In this document: piece after piece, positions 1 to 6,628 of the stretch | Numbering within the stretch: position 1 is the first letter of the stretch | Layout of the letters: each line of letters opens with the position of its first letter | Assembly: GCA_946539475.1 (NCBI GenBank) | Contig: CAMNHM010000097.1 | Span: forward strand, 1 to 10,214 | DNA: 10,214 nt | Source of the DNA: an uncultured Prevotellaceae bacterium | Lineage (GTDB): Bacteria; Bacteroidota; Bacteroidia; Bacteroidales; Bacteroidaceae | Direction: 5' to 3' | The notes under the pieces: generated by a model | The model's database searches: none | What the model saw: only the letters and a program-made list of their open reading frames with translations | Told to the model about the DNA's origin: nothing | Translations under genes and position numbers: made by a program

Positions 1-811
1 TGAAGGTGTGGCGCTCGGTCTCGATGTAGTTGTTGTCCTCGAAGCCGTCGGCCTCCAGCAGTTCCTTCACCTTCTGGTGCGGACGGGGAGTAATCTTGTC
101 GATCATCGACCAGGGGAAGGTGATCTTCGTCTCGTCTCTCAGGTAGTCGATGAAGGCCTGTGGCACGAGTCCGTCCTTCAGCCAGCGCTCAGCGTAGGCG
201 AACACGCCGGAGCGCACCTTGTCGCCGTTGTGCGAGCAGTTGTCCATCGACTGCACGGTCAGCGGCAGCTGTCCTGCCTGGAAGCGCTCGTAGAGCAGGG
301 CTGCCACCTTGCCCATGGCGAACTGTGCATTGAAGCCGCGCTCCAGGTCGGCCTCGTTGTAGGTGTAGCCCTTCTCGGTGATGGTGAAGGAGATCATCTG
401 CAGCGACGGATTGCGGAATATTTCCACCAGTCGCTGCCAGTCGGCGAACTGCGGGTCAGCCTTCAGGGCCTCGGTGACGCTGGCGATGACCTTCTTCTCG
501 ATATTGCCGTCGCTGCGCAGGGCCACGTAGAGTGAGAGGTTGTCGTAGGGGGCATAGGCCTTGTCGATGACCTCGAAGTCGAAGGTCTCGGCCACGATGA
601 CGCCTCTGTCATACTTGCCGGTGTTCAGCGCGTCGTTTAGGATGGCTGCGGGGAAGGCTCGGAAGATGTTGCCTCCGCCGAAATGTACCCATGTGGGTTC
701 CTTGGCGGTCTTCTCACGCACGGCCTTGATGTCGAACTTTGGGAGTTCATAGCCTTTCTGCTCCCACTCTGCGGCATTAAACTGGCCGCACAGTATGTCT
801 GTAAGTTTCAT
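1..811 (-). CDS. uxuB: D-mannonate oxidoreductase / fructuronate reductase (mannitol dehydrogenase family), C-terminus cut by window edge
   Basis: This is the N-terminal 270 codons of a polyol/uronate dehydrogenase, read from an ATG at 811 with no stop before the left edge. In the family the enzyme reduces D-fructuronate to D-mannonate with NADH in the cytoplasm. Visible support: a Rossmann-type nucleotide-binding start, HFGGGNIFRAF at residues 43-53; the family segment SFTITEKGY at 141-149; MDNCSHNGDKV at 189-199, matching the family's DN-x-x-x-NG motif; and FPWSMIDKITPRP at 232-244, matching the FPxSMVDRITP block. The catalytic Lys/Asn/His region should lie further left and is not visible. 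It follows uxuA by 35 bases with no promoter in the gap, so the two are probably cotranscribed. A mannitol or tagaturonate dehydrogenase of the same family is possible, but the uxuA neighbour favours UxuB. Confidence 0.88.
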   Translation of the reverse strand, partial: MKLTDILCGQFNAAEWEQKGYELPKFDIKAVREKTAKEPTWVHFGGGNIFRAFPAAILNDALNTGKYDRGVIVAETFDFEVIDKAYAPYDNLSLYVALRSDGNIEKKVIASVTEALKADPQFADWQRLVEIFRNPSLQMISFTITEKGYTYNEADLERGFNAQFAMGKVAALLYERFQAGQLPLTVQSMDNCSHNGDKVRSGVFAYAERWLKDGLVPQAFIDYLRDETKITFPWSMIDKITPRPHQKVKELLEADGFEDNNYIETERHTF

Positions 812-812
812 A

Positions 813-844
813 TCTTCAATTTTTCAGTCCTTCAATTATTCAAT
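813..844 (-). repeat. Imperfect octamer tandem repeat filling the uxuA-uxuB spacer
   Basis: Read on the coding (minus) strand, almost the whole 35-base spacer is four 8-base units in register: ATTGAATA, ATTGAAGG, ACTGAAAA, ATTGAAGA. The last unit ends two bases before the uxuB ATG, so the repeat occupies the ribosome-binding region. No Shine-Dalgarno match other than weak GAAG/AAGG strings is present. Whether the copy number varies between strains cannot be seen here. Confidence 0.75.
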
Positions 845-846
845 CC

Positions 847-2100
847 TTAATCATAGAATCCGGGTTGTTTGTAGTCGATGCCAAGTTCGCGGTCGACGGT
901 GGCGAGGATGCCCTGCACCTGTCCGAGAGCGAACATGCGGCCCAGGAGGGTGTAGCCTGCGTTATGGCCGTGGTTGGACTCGTCCATGACACCGCCGGGT
1001 TCGTCGGTGAAGGTCATGCCATGGTCTACACGCATGGGCAGCTGGGGGTTCTCCTTCTCGAAGATGCGGCAGAGCTCGATGAGGTCGGCACGTCCACCGA
1101 GGTGGGAGGCTTCGGTGAAGTCGCCGTTGGGGAAGATGTGACAGCTGCGCAGGTGTACGAAATGGGTGCGCGAAGCGAACTTGCGGGCCATCTCGACGAC
1201 GTTGTTGTAGGCGCCAGCAGAGAGACTGCCGGCACAGAAGGTGAGACCGTTGTGCTTGTTGGGCACGGCGTCGAGGAACCACTGGATATCCTCCTCGGTG
1301 CGCACGATGCGCGGCAGTCCGAGAATCTCGATGGGGGGATCGTCGGGGTGTACGCACATGTTCATCTGGTACTCCTCACAAGTGGGCATGATGGCCTCGA
1401 GGAAATATTTCATGTTTTCGCGTAACTGCTTCTTGTCGATGCCCTTATAGAGGTCGAGGAACTCGCGGAACTTCTGCACGGGGGCCTCGTCGTTCTCGGA
1501 GAAGTTGCCGCTCACGAAGCCCTGCGTCTTGATGACGATGTTCTCCACCAGCTTGTGGTCTTTCTCGGGAGTCATCGTCTTGGCCAGCTCGTCGCATTCG
1601 GCCAGCACGTTGCGCCCTTCGCCCACACCTGCGGGGAACTTGAATTTCTCCCATTCCTCGCGGGCACCCGGACGCTTGAGGATGTAGATGTCGAAGTAAG
1701 CGAACTCGGCATAGTTGAAATAGAGGTTTGTCGAACCGTTGGGGTTCTGGTGCAGCAGGTCGGTGCGCGCCCAGTCGAGCACGGGCATGAAGTTGTAGCA
1801 GATGCAGTGGATGCCCTCTGCCGAGAGGTTGCGCAGGCTCTCCTTGTAGACCTCTATCTGCTCGTCGCGGTCGGGGCCTCCGTACTTGATTGTCTCCACC
1901 ACGGGCAGGCTCTCCACCACGCTCCAGCGCATGCCGTAGCTCTCGATGTACTCGCGCAGTTCGCGGATTTTCTCACGTGTCCATACCTGACCCAGGGGCA
2001 CGTCGTGCAGTGCGGTGACGATGCCCTCTACGCCGATCTGTCTGAGTTGGGCAAGTGTGATCTTGTCTTTCTTGCCAAACCATCTCCATGTTCTTTCCAT
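847..2100 (-). CDS. uxuA: Mannonate dehydratase
   Basis: The protein has 417 residues, slightly longer than the E. coli enzyme (about 394). It dehydrates D-mannonate to 2-keto-3-deoxy-D-gluconate, the step after UxuB in glucuronate catabolism, in the cytoplasm with a divalent metal (Mn or Fe). The N-terminus MERTWRWFG and the block WSVVESLPV at 59-67 are typical of UxuA. The expected metal-site residues occur in family order and spacing: His251 in CVHPDDPP, Cys289, His316 in HLR, and Asp359-His360 in RVDHG. The fold is a TIM barrel related to xylose isomerase. The ATG at 2100 is chosen because it gives the standard N-terminus and lies 34 bases downstream of a good -7 box. uxuB follows 35 bases later. 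No truncation or missing residue is evident. Confidence 0.96.
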   Translation of the reverse strand: MERTWRWFGKKDKITLAQLRQIGVEGIVTALHDVPLGQVWTREKIRELREYIESYGMRWSVVESLPVVETIKYGGPDRDEQIEVYKESLRNLSAEGIHCICYNFMPVLDWARTDLLHQNPNGSTNLYFNYAEFAYFDIYILKRPGAREEWEKFKFPAGVGEGRNVLAECDELAKTMTPEKDHKLVENIVIKTQGFVSGNFSENDEAPVQKFREFLDLYKGIDKKQLRENMKYFLEAIMPTCEEYQMNMCVHPDDPPIEILGLPRIVRTEEDIQWFLDAVPNKHNGLTFCAGSLSAGAYNNVVEMARKFASRTHFVHLRSCHIFPNGDFTEASHLGGRADLIELCRIFEKENPQLPMRVDHGMTFTDEPGGVMDESNHGHNAGYTLLGRMFALGQVQGILATVDRELGIDYKQPGFYD

Positions 2101-2134
2101 ATCTTTCTGTTTTTAGTCTTTAAAATATTGTGTG

Positions 2135-2142
2135 CAAAGTTA
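2135..2142 (-). promoter_or_regulatory. Bacteroidetes-type -7 promoter box upstream of uxuA
   Basis: The minus strand reads TAACTTTG, an exact match to the Bacteroidetes sigma-ABfr -7 consensus TAnnTTTG, ending 34 bases before the uxuA ATG. I see no clear TTG -33 element about 20 bases upstream, so the assignment rests on the -7 box and its position. It implies that uxuA-uxuB can be transcribed separately from the upstream hydrolase gene. Confidence 0.6.
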
Positions 2143-2182
2143 GTAATAATTCCGGGTTGAGACTTGCTCGTTTGTTGCAAAC

Positions 2183-3652
2183 TCATCTCCGTTTGTTTCT
2201 TTTTTGCGGTTTCCCCATGATAAGACGGCGGAAATCCACCATTGTCGGGGCTTTCTGTAGCCTGATGGTCCTGATGGCGGTGCTCTCCTGTCCATAGCGG
2301 TCTGTGGCCGTCACGGCATAGTTGAGTGCCTTGCCGCCGTGATGTATGCTGAGTGTGTTCCGCCGCTGGCGGGTGCTGATGAGATTGCGCGCGTCGCTGA
2401 TGTCCACGGGGTAGGCTTCCGAGGCATATATATTATATAATAGGTAGTCGGCTCCTGAGCGGTCTTGGGCTCCCTGCCAGCTGATGCGGTCTGTCGTCAT
2501 ACCACGATTCACGTCGAGTCGCTGTGCGGGGGATGGTGCTTGTCGCCCGGTCCAGTCCATTGGTGGTATGAGGGCAGGATACTGGTTAAAGTCTTTCGTG
2601 AACGAATACACACCTTTGATATTGTCTGTCAAGAACTTAGAGCGGAAGTAGGTATGTCCTAATCCTTGTTCGCGGAGCACGTTCATCTCGCGCTTGATGA
2701 TGTCGAGCCCCCAGTTGCGTTCCTTCGGGTGCAGCATGTAGACAGCCAGTCCTGGCGCCACGATACGGCCATAGGCATACTCCTTCCAGTTGATGGCGAA
2801 GGGGTAGAAATTGTTGCCCTGGAAGTACATCATCGGGAAGAGTGCGTCCATGAGTCCATCGCGGAGCCATCCTTGTGCATCCTGGCAGACGGTGGTGTTG
2901 GCATTCCACCCTCCGCTCTTGTAGCGGCTCAGGTCGTCATACTTGCCTATGGGCGAGCAGGAGAGCATCACCCAGGGCTTCTCCTGTCGTACGGCCTGTG
3001 AGATCTTGCGCACGATGGAGGTGATATGCTGTCGTCCCTGTTGCCGGCTGACCTTCAGCTTCCACGTCTCGGGATAGCGGATGTAGTCGAGATGGATACC
3101 GTCCACGTCGTACCGTCGCGTCACCTCCCGGCAGAAGCGGGCCAGGTAGTCGCCTGTCTCAGCCTTCTCGGGGTTCATATAGCCCTCGTCGCCTATTTTC
3201 ACGATGAGCTTCGGATATTTCTGACGCAGTTGCTTGCAACCGTAGTTGTTCCACTTGCCCACGGGGATGGTGACAATCCAGGCGTGGCACTGCATGCCGC
3301 GCTTGTGGCACTCGTCGATGGCAAACTGCAGGGCATCGTAGCCCGGCGAGACGCCAGGCTTGCCCGAGAGACAACCGTCCCAGGGCTCCATCCCGCTGGG
3401 GAAGATCGTGGTACTCCTGACGCGTGTCTGCAGCAGCACCGTATTGAAGCCAGCCTGCTGCAGCTGGTCGAGGATGGTGGTCAGTTCCCGTTTCTGGGTA
3501 GCGATGGAATGGATGGAATTGGCGTATGAGTGGGGCCAGTCGATGCCTCCGATGGTGGTGAGCCATACTGCTCTCATTTCGTATTTGGGGCTCTGTGCGT
3601 TCACTGCAATCGTGACGGTCAGGAGCAGAAGAATCCTTATTATTGCTTTCAA
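2183..3652 (-). CDS. Exported GHL10 family glycoside hydrolase (YngK/DUF187-like)
   Basis: This 489-residue protein has a signal peptide (residues 1-20, KAIIRILLLL core, ending VNAQ), so it should be exported to the periplasm or cell surface. Residues about 25-365 form the GHL10 (glycosyl hydrolase-like 10) TIM-barrel domain: EMRAVWLTT at 25-33, AGFNTVLLQTRVRS at 67-80, and the hallmark DGIHLDYIRYP at 184-194 with likely active-site acids Asp184 and Asp189. Residues about 373-468 look like a fibronectin-III/Ig-like domain, followed by a basic tail ending KRNKRR. The start codon is TTG at 3652: no in-frame ATG would keep the signal peptide. The substrate is unknown; some family members are thought to act on peptidoglycan or other bacterial glycans. 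It precedes uxuA by 82 bases and diverges from the transporter gene at 3771. Family confidence is high, substrate confidence is low. Confidence 0.88.
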   Translation of the reverse strand: MKAIIRILLLLTVTIAVNAQSPKYEMRAVWLTTIGGIDWPHSYANSIHSIATQKRELTTILDQLQQAGFNTVLLQTRVRSTTIFPSGMEPWDGCLSGKPGVSPGYDALQFAIDECHKRGMQCHAWIVTIPVGKWNNYGCKQLRQKYPKLIVKIGDEGYMNPEKAETGDYLARFCREVTRRYDVDGIHLDYIRYPETWKLKVSRQQGRQHITSIVRKISQAVRQEKPWVMLSCSPIGKYDDLSRYKSGGWNANTTVCQDAQGWLRDGLMDALFPMMYFQGNNFYPFAINWKEYAYGRIVAPGLAVYMLHPKERNWGLDIIKREMNVLREQGLGHTYFRSKFLTDNIKGVYSFTKDFNQYPALIPPMDWTGRQAPSPAQRLDVNRGMTTDRISWQGAQDRSGADYLLYNIYASEAYPVDISDARNLISTRQRRNTLSIHHGGKALNYAVTATDRYGQESTAIRTIRLQKAPTMVDFRRLIMGKPQKRNKRR

Positions 3653-3679
3653 AATGATGTTTTTTATTTAAATTCGCTG

Positions 3680-3687
3680 CAAAGATA
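3680..3687 (-). promoter_or_regulatory. -7 promoter box for the GHL10 hydrolase gene
   Basis: The minus strand reads TATCTTTG, an exact TAnnTTTG match, ending 27 bases before the TTG start codon at 3652. The expected -33 position, about 19-21 bases further upstream, falls inside the heptamer repeat and contains no recognisable TTG. Confidence 0.6.
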
Positions 3688-3691
3688 CAAA

Positions 3692-3719
3692 ATAATTCAT
3701 AATTCATAATTCATAATTC
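3692..3719. repeat. Four perfect tandem copies of a 7-base AT-rich unit between divergent promoters
   Basis: The unit ATAATTC is repeated four times without mismatch at 3692, 3699, 3706 and 3713. The array sits in the 44 bases between two outward-facing -7 boxes (3680-3687 minus, 3732-3739 plus) and covers the region where both -33 elements would lie. Such arrays can gain or lose units by slippage, which here would change the spacing upstream of both promoters. Confidence 0.9.
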
Positions 3720-3731
3720 ACATTTATTTTG

Positions 3732-3739
3732 TACTTTTG
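3732..3739 (+). promoter_or_regulatory. -7 promoter box for the CstA-led gene cluster
   Basis: The plus strand reads TACTTTTG, an exact TAnnTTTG match, 31 bases before the ATG at 3771. Its position argues against the upstream in-frame TTG at 3729 as a start codon, because that codon would lie upstream of the transcription start. No TTG is seen at the expected -33 distance, where the heptamer repeat lies. Confidence 0.65.
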
Positions 3740-3770
3740 CATCAAAATTTTAATTAAAACGCTAAAACAG

Positions 3771-5231
3771 ATGATTTCGTTTCTTTTGAGCCTCGTGGCT
3801 CTCGTGTTAGGTTATCTGCTCTACGGACGCTTTGTGGAAAGGGTGTTCGCACCAGACGGCCGTGTGACTCCTGCCGTTGCCAAGGCGGATGGCGTGGACT
3901 ATATGGTGCTTCCTTCATGGAAGATTTTCATGATTCAGTTCCTCAACATTGCTGGTACGGGACCAATCTTCGGTGCCATCATGGGTGCGATGTACGGTCC
4001 GGCGGCTTATCTCTGGATTGTCTTCGGCTGTATCTTTGCCGGTTCGGTACACGACTATTTCTCGGGCATGCTCTCCATGCGTCACGACGGTGCCAACCAG
4101 CCGGAGATCATTGGCCGCTATCTGGGCCATACCACCAAGCAGGTGATGCTCATATTCACCGTGTTCCTGCTGATGATGTTGGGTGCCGTGTTCGTGTTCA
4201 GTCCCGCGAAGATTCTCGGTGACATGTGGGAGCCTGCCTTTGTAGTGGACAACTTTGGCCAGTACACCTTCTGGATCATCATCATCTTCGTGTACTACAT
4301 CGTAGCCACGATGCTGCCTATCGACAAGATTATTGGCAAGGTATATCCTCTCTTTGCCTTCTCCCTGCTCTTCATGGCAGCCGCCCTGACGGTGATGCTG
4401 TTCGTCAAGTGGCCCTCGATACCTGAGGTCTGGGAGGGACTGAGCGGTGAGGCCCTTACGCCGAAGAATATATTCCCCAGCCTGTTCATCACCATCGCCT
4501 GTGGAGCCATCAGTGGCTTCCATGCCACGCAGAGCCCGTTGATGGCCCGCTGCCTGAAGAGCGAGAAGATGGGGCGCCCCATCTTCTACGGAGCCATGAT
4601 CACCGAGGGTATCGTAGCACTCATCTGGGCTACGGTGGCCATGTTTTTCTTCTACAACGACCCGACGCCGGGCTATCAGCTGATAGAGGGCGGACAGAAA
4701 GCGGTGAAGGATGCTCCCTCGATCGTGAATCTCGTCTGTAACGACTGGCTGGGTGTCTTTGGTGGCATCCTGGCACTCCTGGGTGTCGTGGCTGCTCCCA
4801 TTACCAGCGGTGACACGGCCCTGCGCTCATGCCGTCTGATCATCGCCGAGTTCGTGAAGCTTGAGCAGAGGTCAATCCGCAAGCGCCTGTACATTTGCAT
4901 ACCTCTGTTCGCTGTTGTGATAGCATTACTCATCTGGCAGATGTCCGACAAGGAGGGCTTCGGCAAGATCTGGAGCTGGTTCGGATGGAGCAACCAGACG
5001 CTGTCGGTATTTATGCTGTGGGCCATCACCGTCTATCTGGTGCGCCAGAAGAAGCCGTACGTCATCACGCTGATTCCCGCCGTGTTCATGACGGTCGTCT
5101 GTACCACCTTCCTGTTCAGTGAACAGGTGTTCAGCTTCGACCTGTCGAAGGCCTTGATCGTTGCAGCGGCAGCATGTGTGGTGTCCATCGCGTGGTTCTG
5201 TATATGGTATAGGAAAGAAACAACAAAATAA
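3771..5231 (+). CDS. CstA family transporter (carbon starvation protein A, short form)
   Basis: This is a 486-residue inner-membrane protein with about a dozen hydrophobic segments. Family members CstA and BtsT of E. coli have been linked to peptide and pyruvate uptake respectively. Hallmarks: AGTGPIFGAIMGAMYGP at 61-77, the loop GSVHDYFSGMLSMRHDG at 91-107, ISGFHATQSPLMAR at 247-260, APITSGDTALRSCRLI at 342-357 and WFGWSNQTL at 403-411. The protein is some 200 residues shorter than E. coli CstA (about 701), lacking the longer C-terminal part, as in other short CstA proteins. The ATG at 3771 starts directly at the first membrane segment; the in-frame TTG at 3729 overlaps the promoter box. It is the first gene of a tight plus-strand cluster. 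The substrate cannot be read from sequence. Confidence 0.92.
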   Translation: MISFLLSLVALVLGYLLYGRFVERVFAPDGRVTPAVAKADGVDYMVLPSWKIFMIQFLNIAGTGPIFGAIMGAMYGPAAYLWIVFGCIFAGSVHDYFSGMLSMRHDGANQPEIIGRYLGHTTKQVMLIFTVFLLMMLGAVFVFSPAKILGDMWEPAFVVDNFGQYTFWIIIIFVYYIVATMLPIDKIIGKVYPLFAFSLLFMAAALTVMLFVKWPSIPEVWEGLSGEALTPKNIFPSLFITIACGAISGFHATQSPLMARCLKSEKMGRPIFYGAMITEGIVALIWATVAMFFFYNDPTPGYQLIEGGQKAVKDAPSIVNLVCNDWLGVFGGILALLGVVAAPITSGDTALRSCRLIIAEFVKLEQRSIRKRLYICIPLFAVVIALLIWQMSDKEGFGKIWSWFGWSNQTLSVFMLWAITVYLVRQKKPYVITLIPAVFMTVVCTTFLFSEQVFSFDLSKALIVAAAACVVSIAWFCIWYRKETTK

Positions 5232-5242
5232 TAAGTAAACGT

Positions 5243-5746
5243 ATGAAGAAAGTATTATTGTCAATCCTCGCCCTGATGATGGCGATGAGTGTGAATGCAC
5301 AGAGATTCCTCAACGAGTCCGACACCCCGTTCAAGCAGGGTAAGTTTTATGTGAATGCCTCTCTGTCGAGTCTCAACCTGGACTATAGCAAGGCCAGCGA
5401 GTGGTCGTTCGGACTGGGCGCCAAGGCAGGCTATCTGTTCCTCGACAACTGGTCGGTACTCGCCGTGTTCGACTACAACAATATCTCCAGTGGCGATATC
5501 GTCACTACCGAGATCGGTGCCGGTGCCCGCTATCATTTTGAGACCATCGGCCTCTACCTGGGTGCCATCGCCAAATATGCCCACTCCACAGGGTTCAACG
5601 ATTTCCAGCCCGAGCTCAATGTCGGTTACTCCTTCTTCCTGAACCGTCACGTCACCATCGAGCCCGAACTGTACTATAAGCACAGCTTCAAGGATACCGA
5701 CTATTCCGGCTTCGGCCTCCGTCTCGGCTTCGGATATTACTTTTAA
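5243..5746 (+). CDS. Small outer-membrane beta-barrel protein
   Basis: The 167-residue product starts with a clear signal peptide (MKKVLLSILALM..., ending VNAQ at about residue 20). The mature part alternates polar and hydrophobic residues in a run of likely amphipathic strands, for example the segments starting KFYVNASLSS, WSFGLGAKAGYLF and LYLGAIAKYA. It ends FGLRLGFGYYF, and a C-terminal aromatic residue is the usual outer-membrane insertion signal. The length suits an eight-stranded barrel of the OmpA/OmpX-like porin family superfamily. It lies 11 bases after the transporter gene and 10 bases before nadC, so it is probably cotranscribed. The specific function is unknown; it could be a structural or small-solute barrel. 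Confidence 0.85.
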   Translation: MKKVLLSILALMMAMSVNAQRFLNESDTPFKQGKFYVNASLSSLNLDYSKASEWSFGLGAKAGYLFLDNWSVLAVFDYNNISSGDIVTTEIGAGARYHFETIGLYLGAIAKYAHSTGFNDFQPELNVGYSFFLNRHVTIEPELYYKHSFKDTDYSGFGLRLGFGYYF

Positions 5747-5756
5747 GTGATGCGAT

Positions 5757-6617
5757 ATGTTAAGTGTAGAAGAACTTGTCGACAGACTGATTGACCTGTC
5801 GTTTGCCGAGGATATCGGCGACGGCGACCATACCACGCTCTGCTGCATCCCAGAGGATGCCATGGGCCGTAGCCATCTGCTCATCAAGGAGGATGGCATC
5901 CTGGCTGGCGTGGAAGTGGCCAAGGAGGTGTTCCGCCGTTTCGACCCTGAGATGCAGGTGGAAGTGCTGATGGGCGACGGCAGCCGCGTGAAGAAGGGCG
6001 ATATCGCCATGATTGTCAGCGGACGCGTGCGCTCCCTGCTGCAGACAGAGCGCCTCATGCTCAATATCATGCAGCGTATGAGCGGCATCGCCACCATGAC
6101 CGACAGATACGTGCAGCGCCTCAAGGGCACCGGCACCCGTGTGCTCGATACCCGCAAGACCACCCCAGGCATGCGTATGCTCGAGAAGCAGGCCGTGAAG
6201 ATCGGCGGTGGCTGTAACCACCGCATCGGACTCTTCGACATGATCCTGCTCAAGGACAACCATGTCGACTTCGCCGGCGGCATCACCAATGCCATCGACC
6301 GTTGCCACAAGTATCTCCAGGAGAAGGGGCTCCAGTTGAAGATTGAGATCGAGGTGCGCTCTTTCGAGGAACTCCAGCAGGTACTCGACCATGGCGGTGT
6401 TGACCGTATCATGCTCGACAACTTCAGTGTCTCTGATACGAAGAAGGCTGTAGATATCATCGCTCACCGCTATGAGACGGAGTCGAGCGGCGGCATCACC
6501 TACGATACCATCCGCGACTATGCCGAACAGGGTGTCGACTTCATCAGCGTGGGGGCCCTGACGCACTCGGTGAAGGGACTCGATATGTCGTTTAAGGCTG
6601 CGAGTAAGCAAGAGTAA
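5757..6617 (+). CDS. nadC: Nicotinate-nucleotide pyrophosphorylase, carboxylating (quinolinate phosphoribosyltransferase)
   Basis: The enzyme joins quinolinate and PRPP to give nicotinate mononucleotide, CO2 and pyrophosphate, the third step of de novo NAD synthesis, in the cytoplasm. The 286-residue length is normal for the family. Key residues are present: EDIGDGDHTT at 18-27, Arg99 in TERL, DTRKTTPGMR at 131-140, GGCNHR at 151-156, LLKDNH at 164-169, Glu197/Glu199 in KIEIEV, Asp221 in MLDN, and SVGALTHS at 264-271. These match the quinolinate and PRPP contacts known for the family. It lies 10 bases after the barrel gene and 11 bases before the M23 gene. The partners nadA and nadB are not in this window, so its place in the cluster need not reflect a shared function. 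Confidence 0.97.
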   Translation: MLSVEELVDRLIDLSFAEDIGDGDHTTLCCIPEDAMGRSHLLIKEDGILAGVEVAKEVFRRFDPEMQVEVLMGDGSRVKKGDIAMIVSGRVRSLLQTERLMLNIMQRMSGIATMTDRYVQRLKGTGTRVLDTRKTTPGMRMLEKQAVKIGGGCNHRIGLFDMILLKDNHVDFAGGITNAIDRCHKYLQEKGLQLKIEIEVRSFEELQQVLDHGGVDRIMLDNFSVSDTKKAVDIIAHRYETESSGGITYDTIRDYAEQGVDFISVGALTHSVKGLDMSFKAASKQE

Positions 6618-6628
6618 GAGGGCAAGGC

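Noticed and set aside
865..2160. Plus-strand open frames opposite uxuA
   Set aside because: UxuA is unambiguous on the minus strand and these frames have no motif or promoter.
2170..2182. GTTTG-TTG-CAAAC hairpin after the hydrolase gene as a terminator
   Set aside because: The stem is only five base pairs with a 3-base loop and no T-tract follows on the minus strand.
3729..3770. TTG at 3729 as the start of the CstA protein
   Set aside because: It overlaps the TAnnTTTG promoter box at 3732-3739, and the added 14 residues are not part of the family N-terminus.
5261..6611. Long minus-strand open frames opposite the barrel gene and nadC
   Set aside because: nadC shows all expected active-site residues on the plus strand; the antisense products are low-complexity and rich in His, Leu, Ser and Thr without family motifs.
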